Below are positions 1 through 7,447 of a DNA stretch of 10,803 nucleotides, one piece after another (the stretch's first letter is position 1; each line of letters starts with the position of its first letter). The stretch lies in assembly GCA_029051445.1 (NCBI GenBank), contig JAIDKP010000038.1, forward strand, positions 1 to 10,803. Reading direction: 5' to 3'. This stretch comes from Muribaculaceae bacterium (GTDB lineage Bacteria; Bacteroidota; Bacteroidia; Bacteroidales; Muribaculaceae). A model generated the notes under the pieces. The model saw only the letters and a program-made list of their open reading frames with translations, searched no databases and had not been told where the DNA came from. A program made the translations under genes and the position numbers.

Positions 1-30
1 CGCCTGAAAAATATCCAAACCTCAACACTC

Positions 31-75
31 AAAAAAGAGAGGCTGCGCCGTAAAACTTAATTACGACACAGCCTC
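31..75 (-). terminator. Intrinsic terminator, minus strand
   Basis: Arms at 39-53 and 61-75 pair over 15 bp around a 7-nt loop. Read on the minus strand, all pairs form, two of them as G-U wobbles. On the plus strand the same positions are C-A mismatches, so the structure is better as a minus-strand RNA. The minus-strand RNA then runs into a U-rich tract (complement of A31-36). It lies just after the minus-strand transposase gene and abuts the left inverted repeat at 76, so it may end that transcript or belong to the site into which the unit inserted. Confidence 0.8.
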
Positions 76-118
76 ATTCAAGCCACTAAAACATAGAGCC
101 TCGGAGAGGCGATGTAAT
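76..118. repeat. Left arm of 43-bp inverted repeat, REP-like
   Basis: This arm is the reverse complement of 589-631 at 42 of 43 positions; the only mismatch is base 91 against 616. Inside it, 98-110 (GCCTCGGAGAGGC) folds into a 5-bp stem with a 3-nt loop. CAT at 92-94 can pair with ATG at 112-114 across an internal loop, giving a bulged hairpin like those of bacterial REP sequences. The arm ends one base before the transposase stop codon. Confidence 0.9.
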
Positions 119-119
119 A

Positions 120-563
120 CTACATGAGATCCCCGCTATCGTATGCTACCCCCATATCAGATGCTATACGCCTGAACTCACTGTCGACTTCCGTAATCGA
201 ATGATGTTCTTTCTGTGTCTTTATATAGTTGGTCACAGATGTTCTACCCTCAGGCGACACACTTTTTGCATAATATTCGGCTGCCCATCCGCGAAACATT
301 GGAAAGCGAGGATCTTTCTTAAGCCAACCGCTTGAAAGTGACTTTATCTCACGTACAACATCGGAGAGTGTTCGCGCAGGAGTGAGATCAAGAAGTATGT
401 GCACATGATTTCCAATACCTCCTATCCTTAGAAGGCGACATTTGTTGTTATCAATCACAGACCATATAAAACGGTAAACATCCGGGAGATATTCTTCTGG
501 GAGTGTCATCTCTCGCTGTTTGGTGCAGAATACTATATGATATAGGGCGCATACTTTACTCAT
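120..563 (-). CDS. Y1-family (HUH) transposase, RAYT/IS200-like TnpA
   Basis: This is a 147-residue single-strand DNA transposase of the Y1_Tnp family (IS200/IS605 TnpA and REP-associated transposases). The HUH metal-binding motif is H53-V54-H55 (in GNHVHILLDL). The likely nucleophile is Y113, in a YxxxQ helix (Y113 to Q117). Conserved family segments are visible at RLLRIGGI (43-50), the SSGWLKKDPRFP region (77-88) and EYYAKS (96-101). Length is normal, and both catalytic motifs are present, so the protein appears functional. The ATG at 563 sits 5 nt after a TAnnTTTG box, and the TAG stop falls just inside the left inverted arm. No partner gene is seen. An IS200 element proper is the alternative, but the long flanking inverted repeat favours the RAYT type. 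Confidence 0.9.
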   Translation of the reverse strand: MSKVCALYHIVFCTKQREMTLPEEYLPDVYRFIWSVIDNNKCRLLRIGGIGNHVHILLDLTPARTLSDVVREIKSLSSGWLKKDPRFPMFRGWAAEYYAKSVSPEGRTSVTNYIKTQKEHHSITEVDSEFRRIASDMGVAYDSGDLM

Positions 564-568
564 GACGG

Positions 569-576
569 CAAAGATA
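569..576 (-). promoter_or_regulatory. -7 promoter box of tnpA, possibly leaderless
   Basis: On the minus strand this reads TATCTTTG, an exact match to the Bacteroidota -7 consensus TAnnTTTG. Only 5 nt separate it from the ATG at 563, so transcription would start at or within a few bases of the start codon. No clear TTTG (-33) box is seen at the usual distance. The box lies inside the inverted arms, so the unit carries its own promoter. Confidence 0.5.
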
Positions 577-588
577 GGATTTTATCTC

Positions 589-631
589 ATTACATCGCCT
601 CTCCGAGGCTCTATGATTTAGTGGCTTGAAT
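589..631. repeat. Right arm of 43-bp inverted repeat, REP-like
   Basis: This arm is the inverted partner of 76-118, with one mismatch (base 616). The embedded hairpin is at 597-609. The outer end touches the next hairpin, which begins at 632, just as the left arm touches the terminator that ends at 75. The inner end lies 12 bp upstream of the -7 box of tnpA. Confidence 0.9.
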
Positions 632-659
632 CCCCAGGCTCCCATTCGGTCGCCTGGGG
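632..659. other. Strong 8-bp hairpin at the edge of the transposase unit
   Basis: CCCCAGGC (632-639) pairs perfectly with GCCTGGGG (652-659) around a 12-nt loop. There is no U tract on either strand, so it is not a standard terminator. It leads directly into the tandem repeat region. It may be part of a dispersed non-coding repeat that travels with, or is a target of, the neighbouring transposase. Confidence 0.6.
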
Positions 660-675
660 TTTACAATAACGTCGC

Positions 676-866
676 GCCTCCCGGCGCTCATCATCCGAGG
701 CACTCCGCCTCAGCAGCCCTCGTAGCGATCAACACTGCGTGGTTGTGCCTCCCGGCGCTCATCATCCGCGATACACCGCCTCAGCAGCCCTCTTGGCGAT
801 CAACACTGCGCGGTTGTGCCTCCCGGCGCTCAACATCCGCGATACACCGCCTCAGTGGCCCTCATG
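676..866. repeat. 71-bp tandem repeat, about 2.7 copies, non-coding
   Basis: Units begin at 676, 747 and 818, each with GCCTCCCGGCGCTCA, a period of exactly 71 bp. Units 1 and 2 differ at about 7 of 71 positions. Unit 3 follows unit 2 closely to about 866, then diverges. Each unit has a GCC/GGC hairpin around TCCC at its start; in units 2 and 3 one pair becomes a wobble. Unit 1 also holds GAGGC-ACTCC-GCCTC. Because 71 is not a multiple of 3, the open frames across it change frame between units and are not credible genes. From 867 to 1046 I see no gene, repeat or clear promoter box. Confidence 0.85.
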
Positions 867-1046
867 TAACAGTCATCAACGAGACATCATCGAAACAAAC
901 TGCAAGGCTGCCACTGTCAATGCCGAGAGACGATGTTAACATCACTTGTCCCAACATTAACAATACATTACAAACAATCGAGTGTAGGCAAGCGTATTAA
1001 TAATGCATGGGGTATTCCGTGTACAACCTTTATTAGATTAGATACT

Positions 1047-1319
1047 ATGAAAGACTCAAAGAAAAAGCCGGTATTTGAGCCGGTAAGCACCGAAGAGGCC
1101 AAGAAAATCCGTGCCACAGTTGGTGAGGATGTTCCACCGTCGGGACTTGAATGCCCTTCTGGTGGTGACAAAGAATATGACTCTTGCTACGGAAAGAATG
1201 AAGGTGACTGGTGTTGCATCGATGTAGGTGAAAAGAATTACGGACGATGCCGATATGAGTCAGGAAGTTACTCAAAGCTTAAGTGCAAAGGTCCATTCAT
1301 CCTTGGCAGAAAGCTCTAA
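1047..1319 (+). CDS. Small six-cysteine protein of unknown function
   Basis: The product is a 90-residue hydrophilic protein that I do not recognise. It has a charged, cysteine-free N-terminal part (residues 1-35, containing EPVSTEEAKKI) and a cysteine-rich part with C36, C47, C56, C57, C68 and C80. The C-C-CC-C-C order is that of inhibitor-cystine-knot (knottin) peptides, though the loops here are longer than usual. There is no signal peptide or membrane segment. A Gly-Gly at 39-40 could mark a leader cleavage, but this is inference. The ATG at 1047 is chosen because upstream codons look like non-coding sequence; an ATG at 933 is in frame. No Bacteroidota -7 box was found. A strong terminator begins 11 bp after the stop, which supports a real single-gene transcript. 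Alternatives are a RiPP-like precursor or a small metal-binding protein. Confidence 0.65.
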   Translation: MKDSKKKPVFEPVSTEEAKKIRATVGEDVPPSGLECPSGGDKEYDSCYGKNEGDWCCIDVGEKNYGRCRYESGSYSKLKCKGPFILGRKL

Positions 1320-1330
1320 AGCTAAACAGG

Positions 1331-1377
1331 GAATGATAGAAGAGGCGGTCGCTCAGCGATCGCCTCTTCTATCATTC
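1331..1377. terminator. Bidirectional hairpin terminator between convergent genes
   Basis: The arms 1331-1352 and 1356-1377 form a 22-bp stem with a 3-nt loop (TCA); the only non-Watson-Crick pair is G1348 with T1360. It lies between the plus-strand six-cysteine gene (stop at 1319) and the minus-strand susD (stop at 1395). The U tract is weak on both strands, but stem strength and convergent position make bidirectional termination the best reading. Confidence 0.85.
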
Positions 1378-1394
1378 AATATCGGGGTAGAAAC

Positions 1395-3152
1395 TTAGAT
1401 TTCGTCAGGAGTGAGTTCGTCACCGCCATAACCGGGGTTCTGTTTCAGCAGGTTGTTGGAACCTATAACCGAATCACCTACAGGCAGACGACATACATTC
1501 TTGTCATTGGTTGCTGTGTGCGACCACCAGTTTTCAGTATGGAAAACACCCCAACGGATAAGATCGATACGGCGGCGGCCCTCACCGAGGAACTCAATCA
1601 TCCATTCGTCAAGCAGACGCCACTGGTCAAGGTTGCTTGCTGTCACAGGGTTGGGATCGGCACCGCCTACGAAGTTGCGTGCACGCACCTTGTTGATCAG
1701 ATCAGCCGCACCCTGCTTGTCGCCCTTGCGGAACTTACATTCGGCAAGAGTGTAGTATACCTCGGTAAGACGAAGGACAGGCTGGGATGCCGTGCCATAA
1801 AGACGATACTCGTTTTCGTCGGGGATAGGATATTTCACCAGACGCACGCCAGCGTTCTCTTCCGCGCAATAGTACATCTCTGACGGGAGATCGGCAACAG
1901 AGTTGTATTCACCGTTGGGATTGTCGGCACTCTTGAGTTTTGAGTAAGGGGCGACAGCATCGGTAATCGAAATCATTTTGCCGTTGAGCCATGAGCGGTT
2001 ACCCGTGCATACTCGTTCGGGATAACGGTCGTCCTGAAGGTCGCCGATCAGGAACATTCCCTCATATTCGCCGTTGCCGAGATAGCGATACTTTTTCTTG
2101 CGCAGGTCGCCGTCGTCAAACTTCTCATAAGGTGAGCCAAGCTTGATTTCAGGATTAGTTTCCATATAGAGCTTGCCCTCGGGATTGCGTGAGGGTGCGA
2201 GACACCATCCGTTGTTACATGATCCCGGAAAGCCTGTGTTTATGCCGAAATACAAGCTGATCCTATAAGGGAAGAAGTTGGTCCACCAGTCGTTTTTCAT
2301 CTGTGTGTAGTCGGCCGGCACACCCCATATAATCTCGGTCGAGGACTTGTTTTCAAAGTCAAAAGAGCCGTGCCATGTGTCCTCCAGTTCATAAGGGCCA
2401 TATACTCCATTGATGATGTCCTGGCAAATCTGCTCTGCCTCGTCAAACATCTGCACTCCGATATAGCTTTCGGCATTGAAATAAAGCTCGGCAAGAAGCA
2501 TCGCTGCAGCACCCTTGCTGATATAGCCGTCGATGTCCTGGTTCACCGTCTGGCGCGCAGGTAGTCCGGCAACGGCTTCTTTCAGAAGTTCCTCGGTATA
2601 ATCAAATGTTTCCTTGGCAGTGGCACGCGGTTTCAGAGGATCGTTTGTCGACTGATATATCGGAGCTCCGCCATACCAATCCATGGTCTTCATATAGAAG
2701 TAACCGATCATCGCCTGCATCTGTCCGAGGTGTGATGCCCGGTCTTCTTCGGTAAGATTCATGGCTGAATAGTCCAGAGAGTTGATCTGTTCGATCACCG
2801 TCAGGCATCTTGCGACACCCTGCATGGCCTCTTTCCAGTTGGTGTCAGCCCGGCTATGCTCCCAGTTCATGGTATGGTCATGAAGCTGGATGTAAGCACC
2901 GTTGTCATACCAGTCGCCCGACGTACGCGACGGGTTGATCATGGCATCGGCCATAAACTCGTTAATCGAGAAAACATGCTCTGCACAAAAGACCTTCCAG
3001 TGATAGAACGGGCGAGACAGGAGCTGATATATGTTGTTCTCATTTTCCACAAAGTTGTCGGGCACGACCTGGGAGTAGTAGATCTCGTCCATATTGCAGG
3101 ATGCGAGAGCTCCGATCATTGCGGCCGACATCAGCATATTTTTGATTTTCAT
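1395..3152 (-). CDS. SusD/RagB-family nutrient-binding outer-membrane lipoprotein
   Basis: This 585-residue surface lipoprotein acts as the lid and substrate-binding partner of the SusC channel encoded just upstream. Residues 1-18 form a lipoprotein signal ending in the lipobox LAS-C19; acidic residues (MDE) follow, as in Bacteroidota surface-exported lipoproteins. The C-terminal SusD signatures are LRLTEVYYTLAECK (from 460), INKVRAR (486-492) and the EG-RRRIDLIRWG stretch (from about 524). Length is normal and the frame is uninterrupted. Its ATG lies 24 bp after the susC stop codon, so the two are co-transcribed. No glycosidase, sulfatase or sensor gene is in the window, so the substrate (glycan or peptide) cannot be assigned. 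If SusC is silent in this orientation, SusD is probably silent too. Confidence 0.95.
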   Translation of the reverse strand: MKIKNMLMSAAMIGALASCNMDEIYYSQVVPDNFVENENNIYQLLSRPFYHWKVFCAEHVFSINEFMADAMINPSRTSGDWYDNGAYIQLHDHTMNWEHSRADTNWKEAMQGVARCLTVIEQINSLDYSAMNLTEEDRASHLGQMQAMIGYFYMKTMDWYGGAPIYQSTNDPLKPRATAKETFDYTEELLKEAVAGLPARQTVNQDIDGYISKGAAAMLLAELYFNAESYIGVQMFDEAEQICQDIINGVYGPYELEDTWHGSFDFENKSSTEIIWGVPADYTQMKNDWWTNFFPYRISLYFGINTGFPGSCNNGWCLAPSRNPEGKLYMETNPEIKLGSPYEKFDDGDLRKKKYRYLGNGEYEGMFLIGDLQDDRYPERVCTGNRSWLNGKMISITDAVAPYSKLKSADNPNGEYNSVADLPSEMYYCAEENAGVRLVKYPIPDENEYRLYGTASQPVLRLTEVYYTLAECKFRKGDKQGAADLINKVRARNFVGGADPNPVTASNLDQWRLLDEWMIEFLGEGRRRIDLIRWGVFHTENWWSHTATNDKNVCRLPVGDSVIGSNNLLKQNPGYGGDELTPDEI

Positions 3153-3176
3153 GTCTGTCTGTGTTGTTTTAGCTTG

Positions 3177-5999
3177 TTAGAAAGTAAGCTGGACACCCAT
3201 TGTGGCACGGATCGTCTGCGGATAGGTGTTTTCGCCGCTCTGGAACTCGAAGCCTGGGTAAAGTCCATTGATTCTCACCTCGGGATTGAGGCCGCTGTAC
3301 TTTGTGAAAGTCGCTACGTCACGCAGTGTCAGGTAAAGACGGGCTTTCTGCAGATAGTTGGTCCACTTCGAGGTATTGAGAGTGTAACCTATGTTGATCG
3401 CGTCGATCTTGACGAATGTAGCGTCCTCAATAAAGTAGTCTGTTATGATCTTGTCACCCTTGAACTCAATATTCTGGTCATAAAGGTGCTTGATGACATT
3501 CTGGCCGGAACTCTGACTGATACCGTTGTACATGCTCGGCTGATTATAGACGTCATGGTCAAACCAACCACGCAGCTGCAGACCGAAATCAAAGTTCTTA
3601 TAGCGGATTGTATTGTTCCATGTTGCGATGATTGCCGGCATAGCGTTTCCTACATACTGCTTGTAGGAGCTCTTCAGGTTTTTCTGAGACACGATACCGT
3701 CCTCACCTCCATCAATAAGGAAATTGCCGTCTTCATCAAATCCTGCAAACTTATAGACATAGAACTGTCCGATATCGATACCGTCGGTGAGTCTGACACC
3801 GTAGCCCGGACTGCCGGGAGTCGGGAAGCCACACTGGTCAAGGTATGCGTTATCCATGCCGAGATGCTTGATCTTGCTGGAACTGTGTGAGAGACTAAGC
3901 GAGGGTGTCCATGAAAAATCTTTATTCTGGATCGCGATACCTCCGATCTCAAATTCCCAGCCTCGTGACTGCATGGAGCCTATATTGCGGAGGATCTGAT
4001 TCTCGACATAGGGAGGCTGCGGTGCGTCAACCCAATAAAGCATATTGCTGACATTGCGGTTAAACCAGTCGAATTTACCCCACAGACGTTCGTTGAAGAA
4101 CGAGAAGTCAAGACCGATGTTAAACTCTTTGCTTTCCTCCCATCTCAGATCAGGATTACCGTTGTTGGCGGGACCATAGCTGGTCAGCCATGTGCTTGTG
4201 CCAGGAATAGGATATCCGGTACCCGAACTCGTAAGACGGGTTACTGTATTTCCTGAATCGAAATCGTTGTTACCGGTAACACCATAGGCGACACGCAGTT
4301 TGAGGTCACTGAGCCAGTCACGGGTGTCGTCCATGAAACTCTCACGGCTGATGCGCCAGCCACCTGATACAGCCCAGAATGTACCCCAGCGGTTATTGGC
4401 ACCGAACTTCGAGGATGCCTCGCGGCGAACCGACGCGCTTGCCATGTACTTGTCGTCGTAGCTGTAGTTGGCACGGGCAAACATCGACAACAGACGATTG
4501 CGCGGATCCTTGCTGGAGCTCATGCCTGCAAGGCCTTCCTTAAGATAACTGCCTTCGCCGAGATTCCAGGGACCGATACCGTTGATAGAGAAGTCGGAGT
4601 TATTTGCACTGAAATTCTCTACATTTTTCTCCCAGAAAGACCAGCCGGCCGTAGCAGAGATGTTGTGTTCTCTGTTCTCGCCGAAATCCTTGATATAGTT
4701 CAGATATGCGTCATAGCTGATCTGATTTGTCTTGCTGAAAGAGTGTGATGCATAGCCGCTTTTGCCGCCTACAATCGAATTCAGATGCCTGGCATCCTCA
4801 TAGTAGGTCTGTACCCACTGGCGACGGTCGACATTGGCAGAGCCATTGAAAGTCAGGCCATCCCAGATGCGCACTTTCAATGTTGCAGTACCAAGAAGCC
4901 ACTGATCCTTTGCATTATTGGTCTTAAGCATGATATCGGCAACCGGATTGGGCCAGTCTGACCCGGTACCGTAATCCGACACATTGTAATCCGATGGACT
5001 GTTCGGGTTCATCAGTGGAATCGTCGGGTTCATGACCATTGCATTGCGCACTGTGCCATAATCGCCACGCTGGTCACGGTCAGCCTCGCGTGCCTGAAGA
5101 CGCACACCGATTTCGACACGATTGTCAAACAGCTTGTAGGTAGCGTTGATACGGCCTGAATAGTCCTTGCGACCGTCACCGATAACAATACCCTCTTGAT
5201 CTTTATACATCAGCGATGAGTAAACCGAGAGGTTGTCGGTACCACCCTGAAGAGTGATCATGTGCTGCTGCGAGAACGGATGGTCGACTGTCACTGCGTC
5301 ATACCAGTCGGTGTCGTAACCGAAGTCTGAGCCAACGCCGTTTTCCACATACTCCGCAGCTGTCATCAGGTCAGGTTTCTTACGTACAAATTCGGTGGTG
5401 AACTCACCCGTATATGTAGCATGGATCTTCCCGACTTTGGCCTGCTTGGTCGTGATGAGGATCACACCTGCAGCAGCACGTGTGCCATAGATGGCACCGG
5501 CCGAAGCGTCCTTGAGCACGTCGATGCTCTCGATATCCTCCTGAGCAACTGAACGGATGTCACCGCCGGGGACACCGTCGATAACGATCAGAGGAGTCTT
5601 TCCGGCATTAACTGAAGCAACTCCACGGAGCTGGAATCCACTCTCGTTGTTAGGAGAACTGTTGTTGTAGATTGTCAGGCCGGAGACCTTGCCCTGAAGA
5701 GCAGATCCGATATCACCGCCACCGACACCGGCAGTGAGGTCGTCGCCCTTGATCGAGGTGATAGACGAGGTCACCTGCTTCTTTTGCATCGAACCGTAGC
5801 CGATGACCACGACGTCGTCGAGGACTTTGCTGTCTTCGAGCAGGGTGACGGTGATGGAGGTGCGGCCCTTGAGGGCGATCTCCTGGGGTGTGTAGCCTAC
5901 GGCCGAAACAAGAAGTGTGGCGTTGGCGTCGACACCGGTGAGGACAAAGTTGCCGTCCAGATCGGCGGCGGCACCCTTCTGTGTCCCTTTGACGAGCAA
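3177..5999 (-). CDS. SusC/RagA-family TonB-dependent transporter, 5'-truncated (silent cassette?)
   Basis: The product is a TonB-dependent outer-membrane importer that pairs with the downstream SusD. The 940 residues seen comprise the last part of the carboxypeptidase-regulatory-like domain (1-52), a TonB-box-like DDVVVIGYG (61-69), the plug (about 70-186, with LRG and PLIVIDGVPGG) and the barrel, ending in QLTF with the usual terminal Phe. Missing are the ATG, the signal peptide and the first strand(s) of the N-terminal domain, perhaps 45-60 residues. The reading frame is open only back to 6017, with a TAG at 6018-6020. The TTG at 5999 has no credible ribosome site and would not give an exported protein. 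No TAnnTTTG box lies in 6000-6060. The first 70-80 codons are about 60% GC, against roughly 40-47% in sampled barrel segments. The loss occurs beside a tyrosine recombinase gene, so a recombinational cassette is more likely than random decay. Confidence 0.9.
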   Translation of the reverse strand: MLVKGTQKGAAADLDGNFVLTGVDANATLLVSAVGYTPQEIALKGRTSITVTLLEDSKVLDDVVVIGYGSMQKKQVTSSITSIKGDDLTAGVGGGDIGSALQGKVSGLTIYNNSSPNNESGFQLRGVASVNAGKTPLIVIDGVPGGDIRSVAQEDIESIDVLKDASAGAIYGTRAAAGVILITTKQAKVGKIHATYTGEFTTEFVRKKPDLMTAAEYVENGVGSDFGYDTDWYDAVTVDHPFSQQHMITLQGGTDNLSVYSSLMYKDQEGIVIGDGRKDYSGRINATYKLFDNRVEIGVRLQAREADRDQRGDYGTVRNAMVMNPTIPLMNPNSPSDYNVSDYGTGSDWPNPVADIMLKTNNAKDQWLLGTATLKVRIWDGLTFNGSANVDRRQWVQTYYEDARHLNSIVGGKSGYASHSFSKTNQISYDAYLNYIKDFGENREHNISATAGWSFWEKNVENFSANNSDFSINGIGPWNLGEGSYLKEGLAGMSSSKDPRNRLLSMFARANYSYDDKYMASASVRREASSKFGANNRWGTFWAVSGGWRISRESFMDDTRDWLSDLKLRVAYGVTGNNDFDSGNTVTRLTSSGTGYPIPGTSTWLTSYGPANNGNPDLRWEESKEFNIGLDFSFFNERLWGKFDWFNRNVSNMLYWVDAPQPPYVENQILRNIGSMQSRGWEFEIGGIAIQNKDFSWTPSLSLSHSSSKIKHLGMDNAYLDQCGFPTPGSPGYGVRLTDGIDIGQFYVYKFAGFDEDGNFLIDGGEDGIVSQKNLKSSYKQYVGNAMPAIIATWNNTIRYKNFDFGLQLRGWFDHDVYNQPSMYNGISQSSGQNVIKHLYDQNIEFKGDKIITDYFIEDATFVKIDAINIGYTLNTSKWTNYLQKARLYLTLRDVATFTKYSGLNPEVRINGLYPGFEFQSGENTYPQTIRATMGVQLTF

Positions 6000-6096
6000 T
6001 CTGATTCTTGCTGAGATCTATGTTCTATAGTGTATTGCGGTTGCTTGAGGCTGTGCCGGGCGACTACCGGGCGACTACGTGAGGCACCGGCGGATG
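6000..6096. other. Junction between truncated susC and recombinase gene
   Basis: This 97-bp non-coding segment starts where SusC homology stops. It contains CTATGTTCTATAG (6018-6030), an imperfect palindrome with 4-bp arms, and a tandem direct repeat at 6058-6079. No promoter box for susC is visible on the minus strand. It is the place where a recombination crossover with an expressed susC 5' end would fall, probably in the shared coding bases at about 5980-6000. Confidence 0.5.
6058..6079. repeat. Two 11-bp direct repeats downstream of the recombinase gene
   Basis: GGGCGACTACC (6058-6068) is followed at once by GGGCGACTACG (6069-6079), matching at 10 of 11 positions. The GACTACCG core recurs in the same orientation and with the same 11-bp spacing at 7471-7487 on the other side of the recombinase gene. 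One helical turn of spacing suits cooperative protein binding, such as recombinase arm sites. No binding evidence exists here. Confidence 0.65.
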
Positions 6097-7425
6097 TCAG
6101 AGAAGATTGATGAGGTCACGTTTCATTTCTTCGTCGATGTCGCGGTATCGTGCGAATGCCTTGCTGCCGTCTTTGTGGCCTGAGAGGCGGCCGACGAGGC
6201 TCGGGTCTTTGACTTTTTTGTACAGGTTGCCTACAAAGGTGCGTCTGGCGAGGTGGCTGGTGGCTATCTCGTTTATCGGGCGCTGCTCCTCGAGTCCGGT
6301 CAGAGGATTGAGTATCGTGACCGTGCGTGTAATGCCGCACTGCAGGAATATTCTTTTGATTGCTTCGTTGTAGCGTTGGGCTGAGGTGAATGGCAGGAGT
6401 CGTCCGTCGGGTAGGTCGCGGTAGCGTTTTATGATTGTTGCGGCCTGCGGGTGCAGCGGTACGCGTATTACTTCGGGATGTCTCTGTCTTGTCTTTCCGG
6501 CGATGTATTCTACAGCTCCGCCTATGATGTTGCCGGCGGTAAGGCGCATCAGGTCGGAGACACGGCATCCGATCAGGCAATGGAAGATGAATATGTCGCG
6601 TTGTGCGGCAAGGTGTGTGTCGTGCGAGAGGTCGGTTTGTGCTATTATGTTGCGCTCGTCAATGGTGATGTAGTATGGCGTGCCGTATAGTTCGGCCTTT
6701 ATGCCGTTGTAGCGGGCAAACGGGCGGTTGTCGGTGAATTCCTGGTTGTAGCACCAGTTGAAGAAAGCCCTCAATGCGTTCAACAGGTTTACAATAGTGT
6801 TGTTTCCGCGTGGAAGCGGTCCGGCGTTTTTTCCGATTGAAGCGCGGTAGTCGTTGTAAATCTCAGGATATCGGGTGTGTATTTTGTGCTCGTCGCGCAG
6901 GAAGTTTTCAAAGTCGGTGATGTCGGCAGTGGTGAATGTGGAGATGTGTATGACGAACGGGGTGCCGTTTTCGGCGGTCCGGAAGGCTTCGTAGCGTCTG
7001 AGCGCTCGCCTGAGCACCCGATAGCGTTTTACCCGCCAATCCGAAAACTGGTGCGTGCTCAGATATTGTTCAAAAATTTCGTGAAACGGGTGCTGTGACG
7101 TGTTGCCGGCCGACCGGTGAAGATAGTCATGCAGTTTGCTGATGAAGTACTGTCGTGACAGCATATGCCGGGATGTCATGGTGGCTATGCGCAGAAGGTA
7201 CTGCTCGATTGCAGTCAGGTCTGATTCGATCTTCTGTATCTCCTCGGCTTCGGCGCGGTCGGCGCGCGGTCTGACGAATGATCCGTTCTTGAATCGTGAG
7301 GGGGATATGTATAGCCCTGTGTGGATGCGGGGCTGGATCCCCCGTGCGACAGAAATGCGCAGGATAATTTCGGATTTGCCCGAGCTGTTGACTTTTTTCG
7401 ATAGTTCGCGTTTTGTAGTTGCCAT
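6097..7425 (-). CDS. Tyrosine recombinase (phage-integrase family)
   Basis: This 442-residue site-specific recombinase breaks and rejoins DNA through a 3'-phosphotyrosine. The layout is that of Bacteroidota integrases: an N-terminal arm-binding-like domain (about 1-60), a SAM-like core-binding domain (about 110-225, including the NALRAFFNWC region) and a catalytic domain (about 250-442). All six catalytic residues are visible: R288 (GCRVSDL), K311 (AGKTRQ), H391 and R394 (SHLARRTF), H417 (LSGHKDG) and nucleophile Y427 (FARYRD). It should be active. The ATG at 7425 opens the conserved N-terminus (MATTKREL). It lies on the same strand as, and 97 bp upstream of, a susC without a start. No conjugation, phage or cargo genes are nearby, which favours a DNA-inversion or shuffling enzyme over the integrase of a large element, though a remnant integrase is possible. 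Confidence 0.93.
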   Translation of the reverse strand: MATTKRELSKKVNSSGKSEIILRISVARGIQPRIHTGLYISPSRFKNGSFVRPRADRAEAEEIQKIESDLTAIEQYLLRIATMTSRHMLSRQYFISKLHDYLHRSAGNTSQHPFHEIFEQYLSTHQFSDWRVKRYRVLRRALRRYEAFRTAENGTPFVIHISTFTTADITDFENFLRDEHKIHTRYPEIYNDYRASIGKNAGPLPRGNNTIVNLLNALRAFFNWCYNQEFTDNRPFARYNGIKAELYGTPYYITIDERNIIAQTDLSHDTHLAAQRDIFIFHCLIGCRVSDLMRLTAGNIIGGAVEYIAGKTRQRHPEVIRVPLHPQAATIIKRYRDLPDGRLLPFTSAQRYNEAIKRIFLQCGITRTVTILNPLTGLEEQRPINEIATSHLARRTFVGNLYKKVKDPSLVGRLSGHKDGSKAFARYRDIDEEMKRDLINLL

Positions 7426-7447
7426 GGCTGAAATTTTAAGTTATGTC

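Larger units (their letters stand above)
76..631 (-). mobile_element. REP-associated (RAYT-like) Y1 transposase unit with 43-bp inverted ends
   Basis: The unit consists of a single-domain HUH transposase gene and two inverted 43-bp arms (76-118 and 589-631), which enclose the gene with almost no spare sequence. Classical IS200/IS605 elements have short subterminal hairpins and no long terminal inverted repeat. Known RAYT genes are instead flanked by REP palindromes in inverted orientation, which matches this arrangement. No accessory TnpB or IscB gene is present. Whether it is mobile or a domesticated single-copy gene cannot be told from one copy. Confidence 0.7.

Noticed and set aside
76..631. 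Invertible promoter switch formed by the 43-bp inverted repeat
   Set aside because: The arms enclose a complete transposase gene with its own promoter, and no outward promoter is evident. A REP/RAYT arrangement explains the arms better.
676..866. Possible CRISPR array
   Set aside because: The whole 71-bp unit is repeated with no unique spacers, and no cas gene is nearby.
626..1000. Open frames on the plus strand across the 71-bp repeats
   Set aside because: The repeat period shifts the frame from unit to unit, and the translation is low-complexity and Pro/His/Ser-rich. The DNA, not the protein, is what repeats.
2856..3890. Long plus-strand open frame (344 codons) antisense to susD and susC
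   Set aside because: It crosses the boundary of two well-supported minus-strand genes, and its translation resembles no protein family I recognise. It is a shadow of their codon bias.
5784..6014. Plus-strand open frame at the susC/recombinase junction
   Set aside because: It is antisense to the clearly conserved N-terminal domain and TonB-box region of SusC, and results from the high GC there.
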